From contig JAHBSL010000016.1 of assembly GCA_019639135.1 (NCBI GenBank), positions 55,088 through 119,087 on the forward strand: a DNA stretch of 64,000 nucleotides, written 5' to 3'. This document shows positions 9,911 to 18,826 of the stretch, piece by piece (positions within the stretch are counted from its first letter, which is position 1; every line of letters begins with the position of its first letter). Origin of the DNA: Acidobacteriota bacterium. GTDB taxonomy: Bacteria; Acidobacteriota; Blastocatellia; Pyrinomonadales; Pyrinomonadaceae. Made by a program: the position numbers and the translations under genes. Under the pieces are notes generated by a model, which had not been told where the DNA came from, made no database searches, and was given only the letters and a program-made list of their open reading frames with translations.

Positions 9911-10165
9911 ACGAAGGACTTCGGTGAGTTTCTCCAACTGCGCCTTTGTGTTTTCCATGTTCCGCTTCGATTCGAGGTACTTCTGCCACTCGTTGGTCAT
10001 CGTCAGGGCCTTCGTCACGTCCTCGTCCAAGGCATGCGCCGCAACCACCAGCAGATCGCTCAAAGCCTCATTCGCCTCCAGCAACGACTGAATGATCGTA
10101 TAGGCCAACTTCGCATTCGGAAGGTCAATATCAAGCTCGTTCTTGTCTATCTGTGCAATGTTCAC
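9893..10165 (-). CDS. Small helical protein of unknown function
   Basis: A 90-aa acidic, mainly helical protein (MNIAQIDKNELDIDLPNAKLAY, then a coiled-coil-prone tail with ENTKAQLEKLTEVLRQMENG). No membrane segment, cysteine motif or known domain is visible. Its 3' end runs into the heptad repeat at 9883, so the last residues (RQMENG) are partly repeat-encoded. It sits between a GxxExxY gene and a truncated four-helix-bundle gene, both in the same direction. The coding call rests on frame length and start context and is moderate. Confidence 0.5.
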   Translation of the reverse strand: MNIAQIDKNELDIDLPNAKLAYTIIQSLLEANEALSDLLVVAAHALDEDVTKALTMTNEWQKYLESKRNMENTKAQLEKLTEVLRQMENG

Positions 10166-10215
10166 GTTTGCGTCCTATTTTCTTATTTTCTTCTTTTGTG
10201 GTTTTTTATGTTGCT

Positions 10216-10611
10216 CTATATCACAAGCTTCTTCCATTCCAGTCGCCCGTGGCTCCCAAAATTGAAGAGCAACCCGACTCGCTTGTGGCTTACTTTCAAG
10301 TAGTTTATCACTTGCGCCCAATCGATCGGCGAGAGGCTGCCGGTAGCCTTGATCTCAACAATGATCTCGTCAAAACAAAAGAAATCCGCAACGTATTCAT
10401 GGCCTAACGGGTTGCCTTTGTACTCGATCTGAAACCGTGCCTGCTCACGAAACGGAATTTTGCGTATCGCAAGCTCTATTGACAAGGCTTTTTGATAAAC
10501 CCCTTCCAGAAAACCCGGACCGAGTTTGTAATAGACTTCCATCGCGGCCCCGACGACCTGATAGGTCTCTTCAGGGAGATATATCTTCTCGGGATCTTCG
10601 ATTTCATGCAT
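10216..10611 (-). CDS. GxxExxY family protein
   Basis: A 131-aa protein with the family signature GFLEGVY (GxxExxY) near residue 33, preceded by YQVVGAAMEVYYKLGPG. The middle and end carry an endonuclease-like core: FREQARFQIEYKG, ADFFCFDEIIVEIKAT and INYLKVSHKRVGLLFNFG, i.e. a D ... E-x-K arrangement. The family is often placed with PD-(D/E)xK-like nucleases; no activity is established. Such genes are frequent in environmental genomes and appear beside repeats and four-helix-bundle genes, as here. Confidence 0.85.
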   Translation of the reverse strand: MHEIEDPEKIYLPEETYQVVGAAMEVYYKLGPGFLEGVYQKALSIELAIRKIPFREQARFQIEYKGNPLGHEYVADFFCFDEIIVEIKATGSLSPIDWAQVINYLKVSHKRVGLLFNFGSHGRLEWKKLVI

Positions 10612-10710
10612 ATTTCTTAAACATTTCCATCAGCCGAAAGAAATTAACCACGAAATAAGAAATAAAGAAAAGTCAATCAAATCGGGCATTTCAAGCCAAA
10701 TCAAACGTGC

Positions 10711-11595
10711 TTAATCGATAAACGGCAACGCCTTTACTGTCGCACTACGTTCCGTAATCTTCAGATCCTTTCCCTCACCAAGAAAGTCATATCGAACAAA
10801 CGCGAGAGCGATGTGCTTTTCGAGTTTCGGCGAGAATGTTGCGGAGGTTATGCGGCCGGCGTTCTTGCCGTCCGGCGATGTCAAGTCTGATCCGGTCGCT
10901 ATCGCTCCGGGTTCTGAGATGATCAGCCCGGTCAGTTGCTTCGCTACGTGGCCGCGGAAGTGGATTCGGGCGATGATCTCCTGCCCGATGTAGCAGCCCT
11001 TGTTGTAAGAGATGAGTCCGTCCAGCCCGAGCTCCGGCACGATGGTCGTGTCATCCATATCAACGCCATAGCGCAGAACCCCGCTTTCGATCCGCAGCAC
11101 TTCGAAAACGTCTTCCGGGATCGCCATCGCACCCGCCGCTTCGAAAGACGAAGCGTGGGCCGTCCAGCTATCCTTCGGAATCGCAAGAGTCTCGCCGCCC
11201 CGGCCATGAAAGGCTATAGAGCCATCCGGAAGATCGACTGATCTATTGAACACGTTCGCGAACCGAAAAGCTTCCGTCAGGTCCTCAACGAAGAAATCAC
11301 CGGCATAAGTGAACCGAAAAAGATTCTGATGAACCTTCTCCCGCGTCGCCTCTTCGGTCTCGATCAGGAACCGCTCGCCCTGCCGCTGCACTCGCACGAC
11401 CGCCAGCAATCGCCCCTGCGCATTCGGGAACGCGGCCAGCATCTGCTGCCCGTCCTCGAGCGTCTTCATATCGTTTGTGATCATCCCGTCAAGGAACGGA
11501 ACCGCCTCTTTGCCCCAAACGGCGATCAGTCCGCGTTGCTGTTCAAAATACGCCGCGCCGCCGGAGCGGATGTGGTTGTAGATATCGATATCCAT
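10711..11595 (-). CDS. ygfZ: YgfZ/GcvT-like folate-binding protein
   Basis: A 294-aa protein with the YgfZ signature KGCYIGQEIIARIHFRG near residue 200, which distinguishes it from the aminomethyltransferase GcvT. The fold begins with the domain opening RGLIAVWGKEAVPFLDGMITND. YgfZ-type proteins use tetrahydrofolate and help assemble or repair certain Fe-S enzymes. The gene lies 9 bases downstream of the UDG-like gene in the same direction, itself a predicted Fe-S protein. mrp, an Fe-S carrier candidate, is divergent on the other side. Confidence 0.88.
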   Translation of the reverse strand: MDIDIYNHIRSGGAAYFEQQRGLIAVWGKEAVPFLDGMITNDMKTLEDGQQMLAAFPNAQGRLLAVVRVQRQGERFLIETEEATREKVHQNLFRFTYAGDFFVEDLTEAFRFANVFNRSVDLPDGSIAFHGRGGETLAIPKDSWTAHASSFEAAGAMAIPEDVFEVLRIESGVLRYGVDMDDTTIVPELGLDGLISYNKGCYIGQEIIARIHFRGHVAKQLTGLIISEPGAIATGSDLTSPDGKNAGRITSATFSPKLEKHIALAFVRYDFLGEGKDLKITERSATVKALPFID

Positions 11596-11604
11596 TTGAT
11601 TCGA

Positions 11605-12195
11605 TTATATAAGTTCACTGAGCCGTCCGAAATGCTCAAGCTGCACCGCAAGCCCGCGTTGGGCCGCGATCACCTGCGGGCTCGGGTGATAAAGCGGAAC
11701 AAGCACGCGGCCGAACCATTCGACCGGCCTTCCGGCATCGGCCGCGAGTTTAAGGTTATGTGGTTCTAAAGCCTTGATAGCATCGAGAGCGACACTCCCG
11801 AGCGTTGCAATGACCGGCGGGTCGATCAATTCGACCATCTGCCTGAGAAATGCGGAGCAGTTCCTGATCTCCCCGCGGGTTGGCTTTCGGTTTGCGTCGG
11901 TCTCCGTCCGCGGGCTGCACATCACCGCGTTAGTGATGAATATCTCCTCCCGCGTGAGTCCGATCGAGTCGAGCAGTTGCTGAAAGTTCTCGCCCGACTT
12001 GTCGCCGTAAAATGGCCGACGCGTGCGGTCTGCTCCCTGCCGCCCCGGAGCCTCGGCAACGAACATCACCCGCGGCTCGAGCGTGCCGTTAAGCTCGCTC
12101 AGCACTGCCGTCTTATCCGCAAGCTCCGGGCAGATGCGACACGCCGCAGCCTCGCGGCAAAGCGACGCAAAGAGTTTTGGCTTGGACAATCCCAT
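11605..12195 (-). CDS. Uracil-DNA glycosylase superfamily protein with Fe-S cysteines
   Basis: A 196-aa protein of the family 4/5-like uracil-DNA glycosylases. Four cysteines are placed as Fe-S ligands: CRICP near 19-22, VMCSP near 93 and NCSAFL near 110. The active-site region reads VAEAPGRQGADRTRRPFYG and the late motif is YHPSPQV. The first motif departs from the usual GEAPGxxED, so substrate range may differ. It likely excises uracil or related bases in DNA repair, but this could be a non-catalytic relative. Probably co-transcribed with the ygfZ-like gene. Confidence 0.8.
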   Translation of the reverse strand: MGLSKPKLFASLCREAAACRICPELADKTAVLSELNGTLEPRVMFVAEAPGRQGADRTRRPFYGDKSGENFQQLLDSIGLTREEIFITNAVMCSPRTETDANRKPTRGEIRNCSAFLRQMVELIDPPVIATLGSVALDAIKALEPHNLKLAADAGRPVEWFGRVLVPLYHPSPQVIAAQRGLAVQLEHFGRLSELI

Positions 12196-12249
12196 ATCAG
12201 AATTTGATAGAATAGCCTTTTACGAAAAGTATCAGAAACCGAATAAACA

Positions 12250-13335
12250 ATGAGTCAGATCACCGAACAGCAAGTATTGGATTCGCTTAAGCAGATCATC
12301 GACCCCGATCTGCGAAAGGATATCGTCACACTCGGCTTTGTCCGCGATGTTGTTATCGAAGGCGGCGACGTCTCGTTCCGCGTCGTGCTGACGACGCCCG
12401 CCTGCCCTGTAAAGGAGCAGATGGAAACCGAGGCTCACACTATCGTTTCGGGGCTCGAGGGCGTTACATCCGTTAAGGTGACGATGGATGCCGAAGTGCC
12501 GCAGGGCCGCGGCATTGCAAACAATGTTGCCATTCCGGGTGTAAAGAACATCATCGCCATCTCGTCCGGCAAAGGAGGCGTCGGCAAATCGACGGTCGCG
12601 GTCAATCTCGCCGTAGCTCTCGCCCAGAACGGAGCAAAGGTCGGCATCATGGACGCCGATGTTTACGGGCCCAATGTTCCTATGATGCTCGGCACCGGCT
12701 ATGTTCAGCCCGAGGTCGTCGGCGGCCAGCTTAAGCCGATCGAGGCCTATGGCGTGAAGATGATCTCGATGGCGGTGCTTGTGCCGCCCGATAAGCCGAT
12801 GATCCTCCGCGGCCCGATGCTCCATGGCGTTGTGCGGCAGTTTCTGACCGATGTTAATTGGGGCGAACTCGATTATCTGATCGTCGATATGCCGCCCGGC
12901 ACCGGTGACGTCCAACTCTCGCTTGCTCAACTCGTTCCGGTGCAAGGAGCCGTTCTCGTCACAACGCCGCAGGAGGTTTCGCTCTCCGATGTCCGCCGGG
13001 CGGTCAAGATGTTTGAGCAGGTCGCCGTTCCGGTGCTCGGCGTGATCGAAAATATGTCGTATTTCATCGCACCGGACACTGGTACAAAGTACGAGATCTT
13101 TGGCAAGGGCGGCGGTGAAAAGATTGCCGGCGAATATGGGCTCAATTTCCTTGGGCAGATCCCGCTCGGGCTTGAGGTCCGCGAGGGCGGCGATACCGGT
13201 CGGCCGGTCGTCGCCTCGGCACCCGAATCGCCGCAGGCCGCAGCCATCCGCAAGGTCGCCGAAGAGGTCGCCCGCTACGTCTCGATCGAAGCGATGAAGC
13301 CCGAACTCAAGATCTTTTCGCGAACAAATGCATGA
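12250..13335 (+). CDS. mrp: Mrp/NBP35-type ATP-binding Fe-S carrier lacking the CxxC
   Basis: A 361-aa P-loop ATPase. Residues 1-85 are a MIP18/DUF59 domain (IIDPDLRKDIVTLGFVRDV). The deviant Walker A is SSGKGGVGKST (105-115), followed by MDADVYGPNVP and YLIVDMPPGTGD. Mrp proteins carry Fe-S clusters to target enzymes. The usual cluster motif CPxC after ENMSYF is replaced here by IAPDTGTKYEIFG, leaving Cys52 in the DUF59 domain as the only cysteine. Such variants occur in other phyla, but cluster binding here is doubtful or differs. Single gene; the short spacer to the divergent UDG gene must hold both promoters. Confidence 0.9.
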   Translation: MSQITEQQVLDSLKQIIDPDLRKDIVTLGFVRDVVIEGGDVSFRVVLTTPACPVKEQMETEAHTIVSGLEGVTSVKVTMDAEVPQGRGIANNVAIPGVKNIIAISSGKGGVGKSTVAVNLAVALAQNGAKVGIMDADVYGPNVPMMLGTGYVQPEVVGGQLKPIEAYGVKMISMAVLVPPDKPMILRGPMLHGVVRQFLTDVNWGELDYLIVDMPPGTGDVQLSLAQLVPVQGAVLVTTPQEVSLSDVRRAVKMFEQVAVPVLGVIENMSYFIAPDTGTKYEIFGKGGGEKIAGEYGLNFLGQIPLGLEVREGGDTGRPVVASAPESPQAAAIRKVAEEVARYVSIEAMKPELKIFSRTNA

Positions 13336-13668
13336 TCCGCGATTTTCCAAAAAAGGGCGGCGAAACGCTTAGATTTGCCCTGAAAGGCTCGCTCCCAACC
13401 CAACCGATTTCAGGTTCGTAGATTCGTCAGTGAATGTTCGTCAGTTCGCTGTGTTGGGGTAAACAGGTTGCTTCCTCAGCCCCATTTCCTTGTACAGTTT
13501 CATCCACTTTGAACCGTCTGAAATCGGCGATGTTTTCGTTTTCCGCGCCTCGCTAAAATTTCTTAGTATTTTCCTCACTAATCATCGCGTATTGGAGTAC
13601 GATAGCAACGTGGCGGGTCGGTCAAAGCCCGCCGGCACAGGTTCATGCCGAGGAGACAGGAAAAGATC
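13336..13668. other. Spacer between mrp and a secreted-protein gene
   Basis: 333 bases without a convincing gene. It holds a loose direct repeat (ATTCGTCAGT and TTCGTCAGTT, 13424-13448) and a GC-rich stretch with inverted GCGGG/CCCGC near 13612-13632. No convincing terminator or riboswitch was seen. Confidence 0.4.
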
Positions 13669-14943
13669 ATGCGGCGAACAATAAGTTTAGTTCTAACATT
13701 ACTGATGGCGGCTCCGGCCGTTTTGGCGGACTACAAGATCACCCAGCGATTGACGTTTGGCGAAGGCTTTGGAAGCGAGTCCACTGTTTACTCTAAAGGC
13801 GTACGCGAACGGAGGGAATCAAAGCTCATAAATCAGGGCGACCCCCAGATGATGGCGATGATGGAGCAGATGATGCCGCCTATGGTCGAGATATCGCAAT
13901 GCGATCTGAAGCAGGATGTCGCCATCAACCCAAAGACGAGATCTTACTTCATCAATTACCATGATTGGAGTACCGTCCCGCCGGAAAAGCTTGCCCGCCG
14001 GCCCAAACAAAAAATGGTCATCAAGGGCACGGCAACCGTTTCGTCAACCGTGGCCGATTCCGGCCGCCGGCAGCAAATGTTCGGATTAACGGCACGTTGG
14101 CTGAAGCATGTCAACGAGATCGAGACGTCCGCCGATTCCTGCGATGGCGCAAACCGCATCCGAATGGAAAGAGAGGGCTGGTTCGTGAGCTTATCGCTCG
14201 TGTCCGAGTATTGCCAGGTCCCGCGGGCTGAAGCGACAGATGCCGGCGGCTGCCGACCCAGGATGATCGTGAAGTCTGCTCAAGACCCTGGTTTCTTTTT
14301 GGACGGTACAATGAAGATCTTCGAGAACGGAAAAGAACAGGGCTCGCAGCGGATCGAAACCCTCGACCTCTCGAAACAAACACTCGACCAAAGCCTTTTC
14401 GAGGTGCCGACAGGTTTCACCGAGGTCGATTCCTACGCAGAACTCACACGGCCGTCACGCGGGCCAGCCGATACCACCGCGATCACTACCGTCTCGAACG
14501 AAACAAATACCAGAGGTTCCAGAAGGATGAAAACGGTAGCGATCGATTTCTTCTCCGGAAGTACGTCAAAGATCGATCAAAACGAACTCCGCGGCCTTAT
14601 TTCCTCGCGCCTTTCGGCAGCCGGAATCTCGGGCTATGCTGTCACGTCACAGGCAGACCTGATATCCGGAAATTTCGCCAATGTTGTCACTGTTGACATC
14701 GAGAAAGCAAAGGAATCTACCGGAGCAAAGATCGGCGGACTCTTTGGGAAGGTGACCGGCACCAGCGGCACATCCAAAGCCGGCGACTCGGAAGCGACCA
14801 TAACGATCACGCTTTACGCACAGGACCGCAAAACGGTCGTTGCGACCGCTACGGCCACCGAAAAGGTAAAGGGCAGTTCTAACGACGCGGCGAAAGCTGC
14901 CATCGAAAAAGCACTGCCGGCGATCATCGCAAAACTCAAGTAG
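13669..14943 (+). CDS. Exported protein of unknown function
   Basis: A 424-aa protein. The start at 13669 begins a signal peptide (MRRTISLVLTLLMAAPAVLA); the upstream in-frame ATG at 13645 would bury it. Residues 21-250 form a domain with DYKITQRLTFGEGFGSESTV and IRMEREGWF. After a Thr/Ser-rich linker, residues about 285-424 form a second domain (KTVAIDFFSGSTSKIDQNEL ... VVATATATEKVKGSS) with the look of periplasmic proteins that assemble via a small alpha-beta domain. Followed by another secreted-protein gene after 39 bases in the same direction, probably one operon. Function unknown. Confidence 0.7.
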   Translation: MRRTISLVLTLLMAAPAVLADYKITQRLTFGEGFGSESTVYSKGVRERRESKLINQGDPQMMAMMEQMMPPMVEISQCDLKQDVAINPKTRSYFINYHDWSTVPPEKLARRPKQKMVIKGTATVSSTVADSGRRQQMFGLTARWLKHVNEIETSADSCDGANRIRMEREGWFVSLSLVSEYCQVPRAEATDAGGCRPRMIVKSAQDPGFFLDGTMKIFENGKEQGSQRIETLDLSKQTLDQSLFEVPTGFTEVDSYAELTRPSRGPADTTAITTVSNETNTRGSRRMKTVAIDFFSGSTSKIDQNELRGLISSRLSAAGISGYAVTSQADLISGNFANVVTVDIEKAKESTGAKIGGLFGKVTGTSGTSKAGDSEATITITLYAQDRKTVVATATATEKVKGSSNDAAKAAIEKALPAIIAKLK

Positions 14944-14982
14944 CTCAAAAGTTCGGCCGGAATCAGCCGGGGAGGGACATAA

Positions 14983-17256
14983 ATGCGCTTAATCACCATT
15001 TTCGCGGCAGCGGCGATGCTCGTCGCTGCAACGCTCGAGGCGTCTGCACAACCGAGGATCTTTCCGCTCTCCGCCCTTAAGGCTGATAAGACCGAGATCA
15101 GGGACGACTCCGACCCTCTATCAAACTTTCCTGAAGACGGGCTTCCCGAGGCCGCGATCATCGGCAGCAATCCTTCGTTCCAGGCCGGGGCAGAAACCGC
15201 CCGCGAGATACTCAAATTCGAGGAGAATGCCCTGCCGCTCCTTATCGCAGCCCTGCAAAAGGGCGGTTTCGGCATCTCCGATGAACGCGGAAAGGTTCTC
15301 TACCAGCCACGTTCCGGCCCGGGCCTCGATATCGGCTTTTTCGATTTCGAGGTGGCCGGAATGCTTCGCGGTGTCGGACTCGGTGTCGGCACATCGCTCA
15401 ATAAGCTCGCCGCGAAATACGCGGGCGATGGCACCGATATGCCGGCAGCCGAGGTCGCACGAAGAATGCTGGCGGACATTCGGGCGATGCGGGACTCCAA
15501 GGACCCGCATATTCAATTCAACGCCGGGATGTTGTTTGAGATGAGCAAGATCGCCGGGACCGATGGCGACCTCGCTACGTCACCGCCCAATGCTATCAAA
15601 CTCAACATGATACAGGCGTCGATCGTCGAGCGGCTGCTTCTTCTCGATCTTCTGACGCGTTTCGAAGAGCTGGCCGGTGACTCCGCCGGGTTTATTGTCG
15701 CTCCGGCGCCGCAGATCAGATCCGGCGTTCAATTCGTAAAGGCCGGTTGGAACCCACCTGCTGCGCGCGGGGTCTGCGACTGGGTCACCGATCTCGGTTC
15801 GTTGAAAAAATATTACAAGACCGGCAAGAAGGTCGTGACGACAGTAAAGACCTTCAACGAGCTGTCAAAAGACCTCAATACGCTCGACAAGATCAAGAAT
15901 AGCCAGACGGTCAAAGGTGCTTCTATCGTCAACGCCGCTCTGGCATGGGCCAAAACGATCATGGCATTCCTCAATGTCAAAGCAACATTTGAACTCGAAC
16001 AGCCGATGCCGCTCATCCGAACGAAGAGGTCAGGCAACACCACCGGCGAGGTTAGAAACGTTACCGTCAAGGTCGAGATAGACATCAACAAATCCGACCT
16101 AGTCAACTGCATCGGAACAGCCCTTTCGACCGTTTCCGATATTGGCTTCAGCATCCCGAAAGGCGGGCCGCTTTCCGGCGTCAAGGTCGAATGGGAAGTA
16201 CTACTTGCATCTAGGTCCACAGGGTTCTGGGCATCCCTCATCCAGGGACGGGATTACGACAAGTTTACGTCTCTTCCGACATTCGTCGATGCGGCAGATC
16301 GTGGCGACATCAGCCGGCAGGTCACAGACGCGAACGGTAAGAACACAATTAAGCTGACCGGCAAGCCGCAGCCTTCGGACCTGACAGGGCTGCCGGTCGT
16401 TCCGCTACCGAAAAAGGTCAACTTAAAAGCGAAGTTTGCCCTCGATAAGATCGACGCCCAAAAAGACATTGGAAAGATCGTCAAGCTCGGCCTTGGAACA
16501 TCCATCGATCCGCTTTCGGTGATCGAATGGGTGGCCGACTTCGTCACCAAGATACCATTGAAGGCATCTCAGGTGACGGTCCCGGTCCGCGATTGGCAAC
16601 CCTGCACGGCAGACTGGGGCGGGACGATCACATATAAGCGGGAACGGCGGCAAACGATAGTTGTTAAAGGAACACGCACGAGCAACGGCAACTCGACCGG
16701 CGACGGGTTCCGGCAGATCATCGAGGTCGATAATGCCGATGTTGAACTCTCCCCGCGTACCAATGAAGAAATGGCGGCCGGAGTCGCACGAAAACCCGCG
16801 GTCATCTACGTAAACGGCCTTCGGAGCGATATCTTTACCGGCAGGCGCGAAGGCGATCCGTGCTGTGGGCCGGTCGAAGGCAGTTATACGGTCTCGTTCC
16901 GCGACGGAAAAGAGGAGAAATACTCGTCTGTCGTAACAGATCTTTTCGATGTTTATGTAAATGCCGGCCAGCGCGACTTCAGTATCTCACTCGGGCTTCG
17001 AACACCAATGTTCAAAACAGATACGCGTCGCTTTTTCGAGGTTGACGAGTCGAACTGCCCGCTTGATACGGAAACCGCGAATCAGGAGTTAGGCGAAGGG
17101 ATGTTGTCGTTAATGGCCCAGCTTGAATCGGGCCGGCACGGTGAACGATACGTCGATGAGACCGGTGAAGTAATGGGCGGCACCAAAACGCTGACCGGGC
17201 CGGACAACTCGACCATCACCTGGTCTTGGCAGCTCGGCCGTTGCGGTAGGAAGTAA
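14983..17256 (+). CDS. Large exported protein of unknown function
   Basis: A 757-aa protein with a signal peptide (MRLITIFAAAAMLVAATLEASA) and no later membrane segment. The N-terminal 300 residues are mainly helical; the rest appears beta-rich, with VRDWQPCTADWGGTITYKR and GPVEGSYTVSFRDGKEEK near the end. It contains paired cysteines (DPCCGP) that may form disulfides. A GGAGGGAC precedes the ATG by about 6 bases. No family is recognised; together with the upstream gene it forms an apparent two-gene secretion operon. Confidence 0.65.
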   Translation: MRLITIFAAAAMLVAATLEASAQPRIFPLSALKADKTEIRDDSDPLSNFPEDGLPEAAIIGSNPSFQAGAETAREILKFEENALPLLIAALQKGGFGISDERGKVLYQPRSGPGLDIGFFDFEVAGMLRGVGLGVGTSLNKLAAKYAGDGTDMPAAEVARRMLADIRAMRDSKDPHIQFNAGMLFEMSKIAGTDGDLATSPPNAIKLNMIQASIVERLLLLDLLTRFEELAGDSAGFIVAPAPQIRSGVQFVKAGWNPPAARGVCDWVTDLGSLKKYYKTGKKVVTTVKTFNELSKDLNTLDKIKNSQTVKGASIVNAALAWAKTIMAFLNVKATFELEQPMPLIRTKRSGNTTGEVRNVTVKVEIDINKSDLVNCIGTALSTVSDIGFSIPKGGPLSGVKVEWEVLLASRSTGFWASLIQGRDYDKFTSLPTFVDAADRGDISRQVTDANGKNTIKLTGKPQPSDLTGLPVVPLPKKVNLKAKFALDKIDAQKDIGKIVKLGLGTSIDPLSVIEWVADFVTKIPLKASQVTVPVRDWQPCTADWGGTITYKRERRQTIVVKGTRTSNGNSTGDGFRQIIEVDNADVELSPRTNEEMAAGVARKPAVIYVNGLRSDIFTGRREGDPCCGPVEGSYTVSFRDGKEEKYSSVVTDLFDVYVNAGQRDFSISLGLRTPMFKTDTRRFFEVDESNCPLDTETANQELGEGMLSLMAQLESGRHGERYVDETGEVMGGTKTLTGPDNSTITWSWQLGRCGRK

Positions 17257-17368
17257 CAGATCTTTTCCGGCTTGTTTTTCCGAACCGGAATATGTAATAT
17301 TTACTATATTGTAAGGATTCCGAATTTGGATTCCTTCTGAGAACTTTTAGGAGAAACGAACTCAAGAT

Positions 17369-17725
17369 ATGTCAGCAGTTGCAGCACCTTCAATAAACTT
17401 GAACGTCACCGAGAGCGCCTCGGTCGAGATCAAAAAGTTTTTGGCCGGCGAGGAAGATCTGCCCGAAACCGCAGGGCTCCGCGTACGCGTTGTTCCCGGC
17501 GGCTGTTCCGGCTTTCAGTACAGCCTCAACATCGAGGAAGATTCGCGGCAGGGCGATTTCGTGCTTGACCAGCATGGCATCAAGCTTTTTGTCGATATGT
17601 TCTCGGCTCAATACCTTAATGGTGTTGTCGTTGATTACACGTCAAACATGATGGGCTCCGGCTTTACATTTGAGAACCCGAACGCCACCGGCGGCTGCGG
17701 CTGCGGAACATCTTTTTCGGCTTAA
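17369..17725 (+). CDS. erpA: A-type Fe-S cluster carrier (ErpA/IscA-like)
   Basis: A 118-aa protein of the HesB/IscA/ErpA family. The three conserved cysteines are in PGGCSGFQY and the C-terminal GGCGCGTSF. It receives and delivers [2Fe-2S] or [4Fe-4S] clusters to apo-enzymes. The short N-terminal extension (MSAVAAPS) is common. It stands alone, ended by a hairpin terminator at 17747, with the Fe-S related mrp and ygfZ genes a few kb away. The choice between ErpA, IscA and SufA cannot be made from sequence alone. Confidence 0.9.
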   Translation: MSAVAAPSINLNVTESASVEIKKFLAGEEDLPETAGLRVRVVPGGCSGFQYSLNIEEDSRQGDFVLDQHGIKLFVDMFSAQYLNGVVVDYTSNMMGSGFTFENPNATGGCGCGTSFSA

Positions 17726-17746
17726 AAGAGCCAGAACCAATACCAC

Positions 17747-17775
17747 AAAAGTCCCGGGTTCAACTCGGGGCTTTT
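17747..17775 (+). terminator. Terminator after the A-type Fe-S carrier gene
   Basis: AAAAGTCCCG and CGGGGCTTTT pair around the loop GGTTCAACT region, giving a stem that ends in a T run. Typical Rho-independent structure. Confidence 0.75.
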
Positions 17776-17779
17776 CGTT

Positions 17780-18057
17780 TTTCCGGCAATTGGCGATCGC
17801 TGATGGCAGCTCCACCCGGAGTTAGCCCTCTTGCAAACTCTGACCGCAAAGTGTTAGGGTATTGATTGGCTGGCAAAGAAGGACCCGCATTTCCTGCTAT
17901 CAAGCTAGCCTTCATAAGTACTACTAAAACAAATTTGAACGCGTTACTCGGTCGGATGCGACCCTGTTTTCACCTTCGCTTCGTGCGACCTCTTTTCTGG
18001 CAGCAAGCCAACTGCGACAGCGTTCTGCAAATAAAGTTCATTTAGGAGAAATACGGT
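17780..18057. other. Leader region of the NlpC/P60 gene
   Basis: About 280 bases with no gene. AGGAGAAATACGG at the end is the ribosome binding site for the next gene. A small hairpin GTCG/CGAC lies near 17952-17963. The stretch with GCAAACT and CGCAAAG superficially recalls a c-di-GMP riboswitch but lacks the intervening stem, so no riboswitch is called. Confidence 0.35.
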
Positions 18058-18756
18058 TTGAAGTTTAATTCATTGGTTCGGTTTGCGTTGTCCGCAATGT
18101 GTCTGGGTATTTGTGCGTCCGCTACTGTTGTAGGTCAGGATCGCCCGAGGGTTGTAAAACCGGTATCAAGCCGGCCGATCAATCAACCGCCCGCACAGAC
18201 ACCCGCACAACCCCTGACCCAGCCGAACGTAACCCGCTCCACCTCACAACGCCCCGTACTTATCAACGACATCAATGTTGTCCGCGAAGAGCCGCTCGTA
18301 AAGAAAACTGGAGAGACGAGCCCTGTTGCCGCGATGAACAAGGCCGCAGCCCGCCGCACCGTTTACGGCGGAGCCGCTTCGAATCTCATTCTTCAGGGTA
18401 TCAACAGCCGTCTCGGTATTCCGTACCGCTATGGTTCGCAGGGACCCAACACCTATGATTGCTCCGGCTTTGTCTGGGCTGTCTTTCGTGACTCAGGTAT
18501 TGAATTCGAACGTACCAGTGCTCGTTCGCTTTGGGCGATGTCAACTCCTGTGACCGGCGACGACCGTTTCGTTTTCGGCACTCTCGTCTTCCTGAACAAG
18601 CTCGGCCATATCGGCATCGTCGCCGATGAGAATGGTTTCTACCACGCCTCGCGAAGCAAGGGCATTACTTATTCACCTTTCAAGGGTTACTGGGAAAAGC
18701 GGATCGACGGCTTCCGCAGGCTTGACCTTCCGGTCGCACAACCGGCAGCAAAGTAA
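18058..18756 (+). CDS. Secreted NlpC/P60 cysteine peptidase
   Basis: A 232-aa exported cell-wall hydrolase. It starts with TTG (18058), supported by AGGAG about 10 bases upstream and by the signal peptide KFNSLVRFALSAMCLGICASA. A Pro/Gln/Thr-rich linker (about 30-65) precedes the C40 domain (108-226). The catalytic residues are C135 in YDCSGFVW, H184 in LGHIGIV and H196 in FYHASRS. It likely cleaves gamma-D-glutamyl bonds in peptidoglycan stem peptides. It is monocistronic with a strong shared terminator downstream. Confidence 0.92.
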   Translation: MKFNSLVRFALSAMCLGICASATVVGQDRPRVVKPVSSRPINQPPAQTPAQPLTQPNVTRSTSQRPVLINDINVVREEPLVKKTGETSPVAAMNKAAARRTVYGGAASNLILQGINSRLGIPYRYGSQGPNTYDCSGFVWAVFRDSGIEFERTSARSLWAMSTPVTGDDRFVFGTLVFLNKLGHIGIVADENGFYHASRSKGITYSPFKGYWEKRIDGFRRLDLPVAQPAAK

Positions 18757-18776
18757 GAACTGATTTTTGCAACAGC

Positions 18777-18811
18777 AAAAAGCCGGAGCACCTTGAGCCT
18801 CCGGCTTTTTT
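18777..18811. terminator. Bidirectional terminator
   Basis: AAAAAGCCGGAG (18777-18788) pairs perfectly with CTCCGGCTTTTT (18799-18810), giving A-stem-loop-T symmetry. It ends the NlpC/P60 gene on the plus strand and the convergent small gene at 18827 on the minus strand. Confidence 0.9.
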
Positions 18812-18826
18812 ATTTTGCGGGAACGG

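Noticed and set aside
12232..13350. Long open frame antisense to mrp (about 372 codons)
   Set aside because: Low-complexity His/Arg/Asp-rich translation fully opposite a conserved P-loop ATPase gene.
17780..18057. c-di-GMP or c-di-AMP riboswitch upstream of the NlpC/P60 gene
   Set aside because: Isolated GCAAAC and CGCAAAG words occur, but the required helices between and around them cannot be formed.
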